From an uncultured Lachnospiraceae bacterium (GTDB lineage: Bacteria > Bacillota_A > Clostridia > Lachnospirales > Lachnospiraceae), in NCBI GenBank assembly GCA_949957035.1, contig CATLIP010000039.1, positions 1-12,809 of the forward strand: 12,809 nt of DNA, given 5' to 3'. The position numbers were made by a program, and so were the translations under genes. The notes under the pieces were generated by a model, which did no database searches, had not been told where the DNA came from, and worked only from the letters and a program-made list of their open reading frames with translations. Positions 1 through 6,543 of this stretch are shown here, piece after piece (positions within the stretch are counted from its first letter, which is position 1; every line of letters begins with the position of its first letter).

Positions 1-798
1 CCGATGGTTTATATTATAGTTGCATCCTTCATGGACCCTATTACATTGCAGAACAAAGGAATTACTTTTGATTTCAGCAAATGGACGGCAACCGCTTATG
101 AGCGCGTCATGACCAACAGCCAGATCTGGATTGGATTTAAGAATGCGGTTATCTATTCTGTAGTGTTTACGGTTGTCTCTGTGGCGGTGACGCTTTTGGC
201 GGCCTATCCTCTGTCAAGGGCGGATTTCAGAGGGAAAGGATTCTTTAATGTCATCTTTATGATTACCATGTTTTTTGGCGGCGGTCTGATTCCTACATAC
301 TTAGTGGTAAGTAATCTGGGACTTGTGGACAGCATGTGGGCAGTGATTCTTCCGGGTGCGTTCAGTGTGTGGAACATGACGATTGCAAGGACTTATTACA
401 GAGGGATTCCTCAGGAGCTTCGCGAGGCGGCGGATGTAGACGGAGCAAGCGAGCTGACATTTTTCTTCAAGATCCTGCTTCCGGTATGTACTCCTGTGAT
501 CGCTGTGCTTGTACTGTGGCAGTTTGTTGCCATGTGGAACAGTTACTTTGACGCTATGATTTACCTGAATGATTCTGCAAAACAGCCGCTGCAGCTTGTG
601 CTGCGTTCTATCCTGATTCAGAACCAGCCGGAATCCGGCATGATCGCAGATATGCAGAGTACGGCGGCACGTGCGCAGTTGGCGGAGCTTCTGAAATACG
701 CAACCATTATTATTTCCAGTTTACCGCTTCTGATCATGTACCCGTTCTTCCAGAAGTATTTTGACAGCGGTATCATGGCGGGCGCCGTAAAGGGATAG
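1..798 (+). CDS. Carbohydrate ABC transporter permease, LplC type (5' truncated by window edge)
   Basis: Inner-membrane permease of a CUT1-type sugar importer; it would pair with a second permease (LplB type) encoded upstream and with the lipoprotein that follows. The reading frame is open to base 1, so the visible ATG at position 4 is probably internal: the family is usually about 290-300 residues, and only about 265 are seen, beginning just after the first membrane segment. Hydrophobic segments are visible near residues 43-68, 82-105, 115-130, 155-180 and 231-250. The cytoplasmic EAA loop that docks the ATPase is present as ELREAADVDGASELTFFFK at about residues 138-156. The C-terminus (FFQKYFDSGIMAGAVKG) is typical of LplC-like permeases. 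It is followed after 19 bp by the binding-protein gene. No ATPase gene is in the window, which is common for this class because a shared MsmK/UgpC-like ATPase usually serves it. The family is certain; the substrate is inferred only from the neighbouring GH32 gene. Confidence 0.93.
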   Translation, partial: PMVYIIVASFMDPITLQNKGITFDFSKWTATAYERVMTNSQIWIGFKNAVIYSVVFTVVSVAVTLLAAYPLSRADFRGKGFFNVIFMITMFFGGGLIPTYLVVSNLGLVDSMWAVILPGAFSVWNMTIARTYYRGIPQELREAADVDGASELTFFFKILLPVCTPVIAVLVLWQFVAMWNSYFDAMIYLNDSAKQPLQLVLRSILIQNQPESGMIADMQSTAARAQLAELLKYATIIISSLPLLIMYPFFQKYFDSGIMAGAVKG

Positions 799-817
799 GA
801 TAAGAAGGAGGCAGACG

Positions 818-2557
818 ATGAGCAACAGATTTAATAATAGATTTAATCATAGATATGAAAACAGCTCCGGACTCAGGTTCGGACGCAGGTATGGAAGGCG
901 GATTGCGGCGGCGGCTCTTGTGGTATGTATGGCAGTTTCCCTTGCGGGCTGCGGCGGGAAACGAAAGATCAATGACGGGACCTTCCGTCCGGTGGATGAG
1001 GAAACGCTTCAGTTCCCTTTGAAGGAAAAAGCAACATTAACAGGCATGATCAGCTATCCGCCCAGCACGGAATCAGAGCCGAATAACCGGACGATTTTTA
1101 AACGGCTGCAGGAACAGACGAATGTGGAAATTGACTGGACAGCGATACAGTCCGATCAGTGGGCGGACAAGATTTCACTGAATATGTCAGATCCCAATAA
1201 GCTGACAGATTTCATCTTTTCTGCGGGATTCTCGGACAGCAATCTGCTAAAATACGGGGAATACGGCGCCATCATTCCTCTTGAGGAATACATTGATGCA
1301 TACATGCCGAATCTGAAATCTGTGTTTGACAAATATCCGGAGTATCGGACTATGTGTACGGATGTAAACGGGCATATCTGGGCATTGCCCTGGATTGAGC
1401 AGCTTGGCTCCAATAAGACGGCCATTCAGACGATAGGGAATATGAGCTTTATTAACAAGAAATGGCTGGATTTCCTGAAGCTTGAGATTCCGGAGACAGT
1501 GGAGGAATTTGAGGAAGTCCTGATTGCTTTCCGTGACCATGCAAAAGAACTTCAGGAGGAATTTGGGATTGAAGGAAGCATTATCCCTATGTCCTGTATC
1601 GTCAATAACGGAGATCAGGACCCGGCGATTCTGATTAATGGTTTTGGAGAAGGATACGGCGATGCGGATAAAGACCGGCATATCGCAGTTACAGATGAAC
1701 GGCAGGTAATCTGTACCGCAGTCCAGGAAGGCTATAAGAAGGGAATTGAATGGCTGCATAAGCTGTATGAAGAGAAGCTGATTGACCCGGAAGCATTTAC
1801 GCAGGAATGGTCTACCTATGTGTCAAAGGGAAAGTCCGGGCGTTATGGGGTATGTTTCAGTTGGGATGTGGGCAATATTGACAACCTGAAGGATTGGGTG
1901 CCGCTTCCGGTCCTGACTGCGGATACCCGGAACCTGACGCCCCAGAACGGTTCCTTCACCAGCGGATTTGACCGAGGACGCTGCGTGGTAACTTCGGTTG
2001 CAGAGAATCCGGCGCTGGTATGTGCATGGTTGGATCAGATGTACGCGCCGATGCAGTCTCCCCAGAACAACTGGGGAACCTATGGTGAGGACGACGATTT
2101 TGATATCTTTGAAATGGGGAAGAACGCCGACGGGGAGGATATGTTAAAGCATGCGCCGCTTGGCGACGCGTCTCCGGTAGAGGTAAGAGAGGCAGAATCG
2201 GTGGGAGGACCGCTTGCCATTCTGGATGAATATTACGACGTGTATGTGACATGCCCAGACGACGCGCAGTACCGTCTGGACTGGATCGAAGAATATTATA
2301 CGCCTGATATGCACACCGAGTATGTATACCCGAATATTTTCATGAGCCGGGATGATACGGAGAAGCTCTCAAACCTGCAGGCAGATATCCAGAAAGCTAT
2401 CAATGCTAAGAAAGCAGACTGGATCATGAACGGGTTCTCCGATGCAGATTGGGATAAATACCTGGAAGACTTAGAAGCATACGGGCTGAGTGAATATCTA
2501 AAGCTGTTCCAGACATATCTGGATTCTTATCATGCACAGACGGCCGCATCAGAATAA
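818..2557 (+). CDS. Extracellular solute-binding lipoprotein of a sugar ABC transporter (LplA-like)
   Basis: Membrane-anchored substrate receptor of the importer whose permease lies just upstream. The 579-residue protein has a lipoprotein signal peptide: an unusually long, Arg/Asn-rich n-region (about residues 1-29), a hydrophobic core (29-41) and the lipobox LAGC with Cys45 as the lipidated residue. The mature part is acidic and rich in Trp and Tyr, as usual for large family 1 binding proteins of oligosaccharide systems; its length of over 500 residues fits the LplA-like group rather than the roughly 420-residue monosaccharide or maltose binders. The start is fixed by AAGGAGG at 805-811, six bases before ATG. 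The gene sits between the permease (19 bp) and GH32 (33 bp), so one transcript is likely. The ligand cannot be read from the sequence; a fructoside such as sucrose, kestose or a short fructan is inferred from the GH32 gene. Confidence 0.92.
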   Translation: MSNRFNNRFNHRYENSSGLRFGRRYGRRIAAAALVVCMAVSLAGCGGKRKINDGTFRPVDEETLQFPLKEKATLTGMISYPPSTESEPNNRTIFKRLQEQTNVEIDWTAIQSDQWADKISLNMSDPNKLTDFIFSAGFSDSNLLKYGEYGAIIPLEEYIDAYMPNLKSVFDKYPEYRTMCTDVNGHIWALPWIEQLGSNKTAIQTIGNMSFINKKWLDFLKLEIPETVEEFEEVLIAFRDHAKELQEEFGIEGSIIPMSCIVNNGDQDPAILINGFGEGYGDADKDRHIAVTDERQVICTAVQEGYKKGIEWLHKLYEEKLIDPEAFTQEWSTYVSKGKSGRYGVCFSWDVGNIDNLKDWVPLPVLTADTRNLTPQNGSFTSGFDRGRCVVTSVAENPALVCAWLDQMYAPMQSPQNNWGTYGEDDDFDIFEMGKNADGEDMLKHAPLGDASPVEVREAESVGGPLAILDEYYDVYVTCPDDAQYRLDWIEEYYTPDMHTEYVYPNIFMSRDDTEKLSNLQADIQKAINAKKADWIMNGFSDADWDKYLEDLEAYGLSEYLKLFQTYLDSYHAQTAASE

Positions 2558-2590
2558 AGGGCATATATTTTAGGAAAGGAAGAAATTTTT

Positions 2591-4075
2591 ATGACAAGTC
2601 AGACATTACGTGAAGCGAGAAAATATGAAGAGGCTTCTGAAAAATTAATCAGTAAAGAGGAGCGTCCGGATTTCCACCTGACTCCACGTGCGGGCTGGAT
2701 GAATGACCCTAACGGCTTTTGCTATTATAAAGGCCAGTACCATTTGTTTTATCAGTATTACCCCTATGAGTCAAAATGGGGCCCTATGCATTGGGGTCAT
2801 GCAGTCAGCAGTGACTTGCTCCGCTGGGAATATCTTCCTTGCGCCCTTGCGCCGGACGAGGCCTATGACAGGGACGGGTGCTTTTCCGGAAGTGCGGTGG
2901 TACTGCCGGACGGAAGGCATCTGCTGATGTATACCGGTGTGTTAAAGGAACATCAGGGACGTGATGTTTACAGGGAAGTTCAGACACAATGCATTGCCGT
3001 AGGCGACGGGATTGATTATGAGAAATATGAGCAGAACCCGGTTCTGGATGAACAGGATATCCCGGAGGGCAGCAGCAGATATGATTTTCGCGATCCTAAG
3101 ATGTGGAAGCAGGCCGACGGCACATATGCCTGTGTTGTGGGAAACCGTCCGGCCGACGGCAGCGGGCAGATATTGCTGTATACTAGCGCCGACGGATTTC
3201 ATTGGAAGTTCAAGAGTGTACTGGTTTCTAACCATGACCGGTTCGGGAAGATGTGGGAATGTCCGGATTTCTTTGAACTGGATGGGAAATGGGTGCTGCT
3301 TACAAGCCCGCAGGATATGCTCCCGGAAGGGTTTGAATACCACAATGGGAACGGAACGCTCTGCCTGATCGGTGATTATGATGAAGAAGCCGGTACATTC
3401 AAGGAGATGTATAATCAGTCCATTGACTACGGGATTGATTTTTATGCGACTCAGACAGTATTAGCTCCCGATGGCCGCCGGATCATGATCGGATGGATGC
3501 AGAACTGGGATGCCTGCGGGATCCGTTCTCCGGAAGAACCTTGGTTTGGGCAGATGAGCCTTCCAAGGGAATTGTCTCTGAAAAACGGCAGGCTCTACCA
3601 GAAACCGGTAAGGGAACTGGATGCAATGCGGCGTAACAAGGTGGAATATACGGATATGACAGTTTCAAGCCTGGTAGAACTAGATGGGGTGAAGGGCAGA
3701 AGAGTGGATATGGAGCTCAGTATCCGGCCGGCAGACGGAGAAGAGCTGTATCAGAAGTTTGCCGTCCGTTTCGCCCAAAATGACAGATATTGGACTTCGC
3801 TTAGTTTCCGTCCGAGAGAATCGATCCTGAAGGTAGACCGGAAGTTCTCCGGTTCCAGAAGAGCCATTATCCACCAGAGGCGCAGCCTGGTAAATCCTGT
3901 GGATGGAGAATTGAAACTGAGGATGATTCTGGACCGTTTCAGCGTGGAAGTCTTTGTCAATGACGGGGAGCAGGTCCTTTCGGCTACAATGTATACGGAG
4001 CAGGAGGCAGACGGAATCTCGTTTTTTGCAGATGGAATTGCAAAGATAGATGTTGTGAAGTATGAACTGGGATAG
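2591..4075 (+). CDS. Glycoside hydrolase family 32 beta-fructosidase (sucrose/fructan hydrolase)
   Basis: Hydrolyses terminal beta-D-fructofuranosyl bonds with retention (sucrose, sucrose-6-phosphate or short fructans). The 494-residue length is normal for a two-domain GH32 enzyme. The N-terminal five-bladed propeller carries all the signature motifs: WMNDPNG at 36-42 with nucleophile Asp39, the FSGSA region at about 98-102, the RDP motif at 167-169 with transition-state stabiliser Asp168, and the EC motif at 223-224 with acid/base Glu223. The C-terminal beta-sandwich (from about residue 350) ends with the usual DRFSVEVFVNDGE strand. There is no signal peptide or membrane anchor, so the enzyme is cytoplasmic and acts after import by the adjacent transporter. 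An AGGAAAGGAAG sequence precedes the ATG. Because the gene is linked to an ABC importer rather than a PTS, an unphosphorylated substrate is more likely than sucrose-6-phosphate; this is inference. The exact preference among invertase, exo-inulinase and levanase activities is not decided. Confidence 0.95.
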   Translation: MTSQTLREARKYEEASEKLISKEERPDFHLTPRAGWMNDPNGFCYYKGQYHLFYQYYPYESKWGPMHWGHAVSSDLLRWEYLPCALAPDEAYDRDGCFSGSAVVLPDGRHLLMYTGVLKEHQGRDVYREVQTQCIAVGDGIDYEKYEQNPVLDEQDIPEGSSRYDFRDPKMWKQADGTYACVVGNRPADGSGQILLYTSADGFHWKFKSVLVSNHDRFGKMWECPDFFELDGKWVLLTSPQDMLPEGFEYHNGNGTLCLIGDYDEEAGTFKEMYNQSIDYGIDFYATQTVLAPDGRRIMIGWMQNWDACGIRSPEEPWFGQMSLPRELSLKNGRLYQKPVRELDAMRRNKVEYTDMTVSSLVELDGVKGRRVDMELSIRPADGEELYQKFAVRFAQNDRYWTSLSFRPRESILKVDRKFSGSRRAIIHQRRSLVNPVDGELKLRMILDRFSVEVFVNDGEQVLSATMYTEQEADGISFFADGIAKIDVVKYELG

Positions 4076-4110
4076 AGAGATTTTCCAGTCTTCAGACGGC
4101 ATTGAGCGAA

Positions 4111-4139
4111 GGAAAGCCACAGTTAAACTGTGGCTTTCC
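4111..4139. terminator. Perfect 12-bp hairpin between convergent genes, probable bidirectional terminator
   Basis: GGAAAGCCACAG at 4111-4122 pairs perfectly with CTGTGGCTTTCC at 4128-4139 around a TTAAA loop. It lies 35 bp after the GH32 stop on the + strand and 16 bp after the barstar stop on the - strand, as expected for a shared terminator. There is no long T-run beyond the stem on either strand; the only T-rich part is inside the stem. Termination efficiency is therefore uncertain and it may act partly as an RNA 3'-end stabiliser. Confidence 0.65.
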
Positions 4140-4155
4140 TGATGGTTGGAAGTCT

Positions 4156-4431
4156 TTAGTTTACTTCAACCACATAGTGTATCTTCTTATTCTCCTCTGC
4201 CGACTCAGCCAGTACATGCAGAAATGCGGCCGCATAATTCCCCAGATGCAAGGTCAGGTCTTTTTCGTTTTGAATCCGAATCAGCAGTTCTTCCTGAATA
4301 TCTGTGAGGCAGTCATGCAGAGCGTCCAGATTCCTTCCGTACCAGTCCGGGACTCCCGGAAGCTCTGCCAGGATTCTATGCAGCATTTCCCTGTCCTTAA
4401 TCAGCTTACCGTCTATTATACAAATGTTCAT
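4156..4431 (-). CDS. Barstar-family ribonuclease inhibitor (immunity protein)
   Basis: A 91-residue cytoplasmic inhibitor that would block the barnase-type RNase encoded immediately upstream. It aligns along its whole length with Bacillus barstar from memory: the signature around residues 30-43 reads WYGRNLDALHDCLT. The key toxin-contacting positions are present: Tyr31 (barstar Tyr30), Asp36 (Asp35), Asp40 (Asp39, the residue that fills the RNase phosphate site) and Glu76 (Glu76). Barstar Tyr29 is Trp30 here and Trp38 is His39. The start lies 2 bp after the RNase stop, with GGAGAA inside the end of the toxin gene as ribosome binding site, so the two are probably translationally coupled. Placing the inhibitor second in the operon matches many toxin/immunity pairs in which the toxin is exported. 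The family assignment is secure; binding to its neighbour is inferred from linkage and conserved contacts. Confidence 0.93.
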   Translation of the reverse strand: MNICIIDGKLIKDREMLHRILAELPGVPDWYGRNLDALHDCLTDIQEELLIRIQNEKDLTLHLGNYAAAFLHVLAESAEENKKIHYVVEVN

Positions 4432-4433
4432 GT

Positions 4434-4991
4434 TCAGTCTTCTCCATATAAAAGTTCAAAGGATTCGTAATGATCTTCTGTATAATAGATTAGGCCGTCG
4501 TTGGAAAATACGATTCGTTTCGCGCCGCGCTTTTCGGCCCCCAATGTGTCGATATCGCACTCCGTATATGTCCGGCCTTCCTTCTCCGGCAAAAGTCCTT
4601 CATAGTTTCCGAAATGGCTGCCGCCGATGCATTTACCCGGTGCATAGGGTTCTAAGGAGCCTCCCTCCCAGCCCAGCTCTTCGGCTTCTTTTTTTGTGAT
4701 AAAATTGGACGGAAGATGTCCGTAAATATAGATGTACCGCGCAACGTCTTCTTTACTGCTGTATGTTCCGTCCTCTGCCGGTTCGGATGCTGCTTCTTCC
4801 GCCGGCGTATCCGGTTCACTTTCAACCGTCTTGTTAACTGCGGTATCGCCCGTATTCTTATTGTCCTGTTCCTGTACCGCGCTGCATCCGGTTATAGACA
4901 GCACAAAGATTAAGAAAGAAGCCAGAAAATACTGCAGCCATTTTTGAGCTCTTATATGATTTTTTATACGGTTTTCTAAACGATATTTCAT
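4434..4991 (-). CDS. Barnase-family guanyl-preferring ribonuclease, predicted surface lipoprotein
   Basis: A 185-residue RNase predicted to be exported and lipid-anchored. Residues 1-18 are basic, 19-33 hydrophobic, and ITGC places lipidated Cys36. An acidic, Thr/Glu/Pro-rich linker covers about 37-80. The catalytic domain fills 82-185 and follows barnase closely: LPSNFITKKEA (Lys100 = barnase Lys27), the APGKCIGG segment, EGRTYTECDI (Glu144 = general base Glu73), KRGAKR (Arg155 and Arg159 = Arg83 and Arg87) and EDHYESF (His174 = general acid His102). Barnase Asp54 is Ser125 and Arg59 is Tyr130, while the guanine-binding Glu60 is kept as Glu131. The start was chosen at 4991 because AGGAGGT stands nine bases upstream and the signal peptide begins there; an in-frame ATG 30 codons earlier lacks these. 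Barstar follows after 2 bp. Enzyme class is near certain. Whether it serves RNA scavenging, defence or competition is open. Confidence 0.94.
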   Translation of the reverse strand: MKYRLENRIKNHIRAQKWLQYFLASFLIFVLSITGCSAVQEQDNKNTGDTAVNKTVESEPDTPAEEAASEPAEDGTYSSKEDVARYIYIYGHLPSNFITKKEAEELGWEGGSLEPYAPGKCIGGSHFGNYEGLLPEKEGRTYTECDIDTLGAEKRGAKRIVFSNDGLIYYTEDHYESFELLYGED

Positions 4992-5015
4992 ATCAACATA
5001 ACCTCCTGTTTTTAT

Positions 5016-5024
5016 ACTATAACA
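5016..5024 (-). promoter_or_regulatory. Candidate extended -10 promoter of the barnase/barstar operon
   Basis: On the minus strand TG-T-TATAGT (5024 to 5016) forms an extended -10 element about 25 bp before the RNase start codon. The -35 position 17 bp further up (TAGCAT) is poor, which is tolerated in extended -10 promoters. The UTR would be short and carries the AGGAGGT ribosome binding site. Confidence 0.4.
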
Positions 5025-5124
5025 TATTATGGAGCCCCATGCTACAGATTTTATTGCTAGAAGAAATAGATTAAGGCACATTTTTTATTTTAAAGAAATA
5101 TGTTCTGGTTTTTTGCGTACAGCG

Positions 5125-5133
5125 TGATACAAT
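5125..5133 (+). promoter_or_regulatory. Candidate extended -10 promoter of the regulator operon
   Basis: TG-A-TACAAT at 5125-5133 is one mismatch from the consensus extended -10. No convincing -35 hexamer lies 16-18 bp upstream. It is the best promoter-like site between the divergent barnase gene and the + strand genes that begin at 5229. Transcription would start near 5140. Confidence 0.4.
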
Positions 5134-5228
5134 GGTGAAGTGGGACAGTAGCTTATTACATGTGCCATAGCCCTGCCGGGGCCTTACAGAGGCAGAGGGA
5201 GAGAAAACCAAGAAAGGAGAGGATTCTT
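5134..5228 (+). other. Leader region with a possible weak hairpin
   Basis: This stretch between the candidate promoter and the first short ORF holds no gene. CCCTGCC (5171-5177) can pair with GGCAGAGGG (5191-5199), allowing a bulged A, across a 13-base loop. It ends in a clear ribosome binding site, AAAGGAGAGG, about 7 bases before ATG at 5229. I see no known riboswitch or T-box core; any regulatory role is speculation. Confidence 0.3.
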
Positions 5229-5401
5229 ATGAGTGTAAGATGTTTCATTAAAATGGAAGATATGGTATCTGGAGGGAAGTGAAAGGAAAGGGTTACAGGA
5301 TTGTGGCAGACTCAGAAATGTTATGGACTCATTTGAGGGTAACAGCGGTTATGAACGACGGATTAACCGAAATAGGGTATGCGAACATCAGGGGGTGCTG
5401 A
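5229..5401 (+). pseudogene. Short ORF apparently split by a one-base shift (57 codons if restored)
   Basis: An ATG at 5229 with a good ribosome binding site (AGGAGA upstream) opens an ORF that stops after only 17 codons (stop at 5280-5282). In the frame entered by adding one A to the AAAA run at 5250-5253, reading continues from Asn (AAT at 5252) to a stop at 5399-5401, giving a 57-residue product that begins MSVRCFIKNGRYGIWREV and ends EIGYANIRGC. That stop lies 2 bp before the start of the regulator gene, the usual spacing of coupled operon genes. Codon choice in the second part looks coding. Possible explanations are a real frameshift mutation, a homopolymer sequencing error, or chance with a short leader peptide in front. 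The slip site does not form a classical -1 heptamer in frame. I do not recognise the product. Confidence 0.4.
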
Positions 5402-5403
5402 AG

Positions 5404-5676
5404 ATGGATTATATACGTGCGGCTGAGGTCTTACCGCAGGAGCTGATTGAGCAGCTGCAGCAGTATGTGGATGGCGCCGCGGTCTATATCCCGAAGAAGG
5501 AGGACGGAAAGAAATCCTGGGGCGAGAAGACGGATACGAAGACGCAGCTTGCGAGAAGAAACTCCAGGATTTATGCAGATTTTCTGGCGGGACGGTCGGT
5601 CAAGGAGCTTGCTATGGAATATTTTCTGGCGGAAAAAAGTATTCAGAGGATTATACGTCAGGAGAGAGCAGACTGA
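5404..5676 (+). CDS. Small Mor/CD3324-type helix-turn-helix DNA-binding protein
   Basis: A 90-residue likely transcription regulator. The N-terminal half carries the YVDGAAVYIPKKE segment (residues 21-33) followed by SWGEKT, the pattern I associate with the CD3324 family and the Mor/C-activator-like proteins, whose members turn at YIP. Residues 65-87 (SVKELAMEYFLAEKSIQRII within it) form a helix-turn-helix with the usual sequence of small hydrophobics. The protein ends shortly after, in a basic tail. The start at 5404 is chosen because the family begins right before the DYIRAAEVLP segment; an in-frame ATG at 5323 would add 27 residues that look non-coding and overlap the short ORF in front. 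The unknown gene begins 28 bp downstream. No ligand-sensing domain is present. Targets are unknown; its own operon or the adjacent divergent RNase operon are plausible. Confidence 0.83.
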   Translation: MDYIRAAEVLPQELIEQLQQYVDGAAVYIPKKEDGKKSWGEKTDTKTQLARRNSRIYADFLAGRSVKELAMEYFLAEKSIQRIIRQERAD

Positions 5677-5704
5677 AAATCCGGAAAAAGGAGGAAATCA
5701 GATT

Positions 5705-6466
5705 ATGATGGATATTTCATGGGAAAATTATTTCGTAACAACAGGGCGGTCAAAATATCGGACAGGGAATCGTAGTGAGAAGGACGGTACGGATAATATT
5801 TTTTCAGAAAAATTGTCAGGCGAGGAGCATTATATTAAAGCAGTACCTGACGGGAACTGGGCTACTTGCGCGGAAGTAGACGAGATACCAAGCAAGTATC
5901 CTCTAAAGAGCGAGAAAGCAATCATCTGGGCGTGGCATGCCCCGGGAACAGAATACCGTCTTTTCCACGCGGCCGAGTCAACAGAGGAGAATCCGGTTTT
6001 GGTGGCAAGAGGCGTAGATGAGAGCGGGAAGCTGTTTGAAGAGAGGATTGATGTAAGACAGATTGATCCCTACAATACATCCCTTCTCGAATTGAAAGCG
6101 CTGGAAAGATTCATGCCGGGAGAATTTAAGAATATCAGTTGTATTGCAGCGGACCAGATGGGGATAAAAGGGGTGCGGACAAAATTCGATTATATTACAG
6201 CTACCCGGAAGATGATTGAAGCATATAGACAGGCGCATTTTAACGATACGGCTAAAAGCCTGGAAGATGAAATGGATTTTGTGTGCAGATATACAGGAAG
6301 CAGCGACAGACCGGATAGGGAAGCTTCCGCAGATTTTGCCGAATCAGACAAAAAGAATCTTGAGCTTTATTCCCGGGCTGTAAGAGAGAGAATGGCTGCG
6401 GGGATGTCCAGGAGATGTTCAGAAGAACTTTCGGATATGCTCTGGAAGAAACAGAATACTGTATAA
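5705..6466 (+). CDS. Uncharacterised 253-residue protein
   Basis: A well supported gene of unknown role. AAAGGAGG eight to fifteen bases upstream of a double ATG (5705 and 5708) fixes the start; the open frame continues upstream to 5447 but overlaps the regulator and reads as its shadow. The protein is soluble by appearance: no signal peptide, no membrane segment. The N-terminal 50 residues are polar and probably disordered. Residues about 60-210 form the main body, with many aromatic and charged positions (AIIWAWHAPGTEYRLFHAA near 76-94, then an acidic stretch and ERIDVRQIDPYNTSLLELKA near 115-134). The last 50 residues are predicted helical and highly charged. I cannot place it in a named family; it resembles the uncharacterised proteins often found in Lachnospiraceae genomes. 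It shares an operon with the upstream regulator and is closed by a terminator, so the two may act together. Confidence 0.8.
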   Translation: MMDISWENYFVTTGRSKYRTGNRSEKDGTDNIFSEKLSGEEHYIKAVPDGNWATCAEVDEIPSKYPLKSEKAIIWAWHAPGTEYRLFHAAESTEENPVLVARGVDESGKLFEERIDVRQIDPYNTSLLELKALERFMPGEFKNISCIAADQMGIKGVRTKFDYITATRKMIEAYRQAHFNDTAKSLEDEMDFVCRYTGSSDRPDREASADFAESDKKNLELYSRAVRERMAAGMSRRCSEELSDMLWKKQNTV

Positions 6467-6475
6467 AGCAAGCAG

Positions 6476-6523
6476 AAAGCTCTGCCGTCAGGTTTGTTGA
6501 AGACATTGACAGCAGAGCTTTTT
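6476..6523 (+). terminator. Intrinsic terminator of the regulator operon
   Basis: AAAGCTCTGCCGTCA (6476-6490) pairs with TGACAGCAGAGCTTT (6507-6521), 15 pairs with one C-A mismatch, over a 16-base loop. A run of five T (6519-6523) follows the GC-rich part of the stem. It starts 9 bp after the stop of the 253-residue protein gene and separates that operon from the next promoter. Confidence 0.82.
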
Positions 6524-6543
6524 GATATATGTTCTGAAAAGTC

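Noticed and set aside
1247..1759. 170-codon open frame on the minus strand inside the binding-protein gene
   Set aside because: Antisense to a clear lipoprotein gene, no ribosome binding site, no family features.
4102..4699. Open frames on the plus strand across barstar and barnase (122 and 131 codons)
   Set aside because: Antisense to two genes with unambiguous family signatures; no supporting signals.
5134..5228. Riboswitch or T-box in the leader before the short ORF
   Set aside because: No recognisable conserved core, no T-box motif and no terminator/antiterminator pair; only a weak bulged hairpin is visible.
5250..5262. Programmed -1 frameshift site in the short split ORF
   Set aside because: The sequence does not form an in-frame X-XXY-YYZ heptamer, and the slipped pairing would be poor, so an indel or chance is preferred.
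5447..5704. N-terminal extension of the 253-residue protein gene
   Set aside because: The extra 86 codons overlap the regulator gene in another frame, are Arg/Ser-rich as expected for a shadow, and the strong ribosome binding site sits at 5705.
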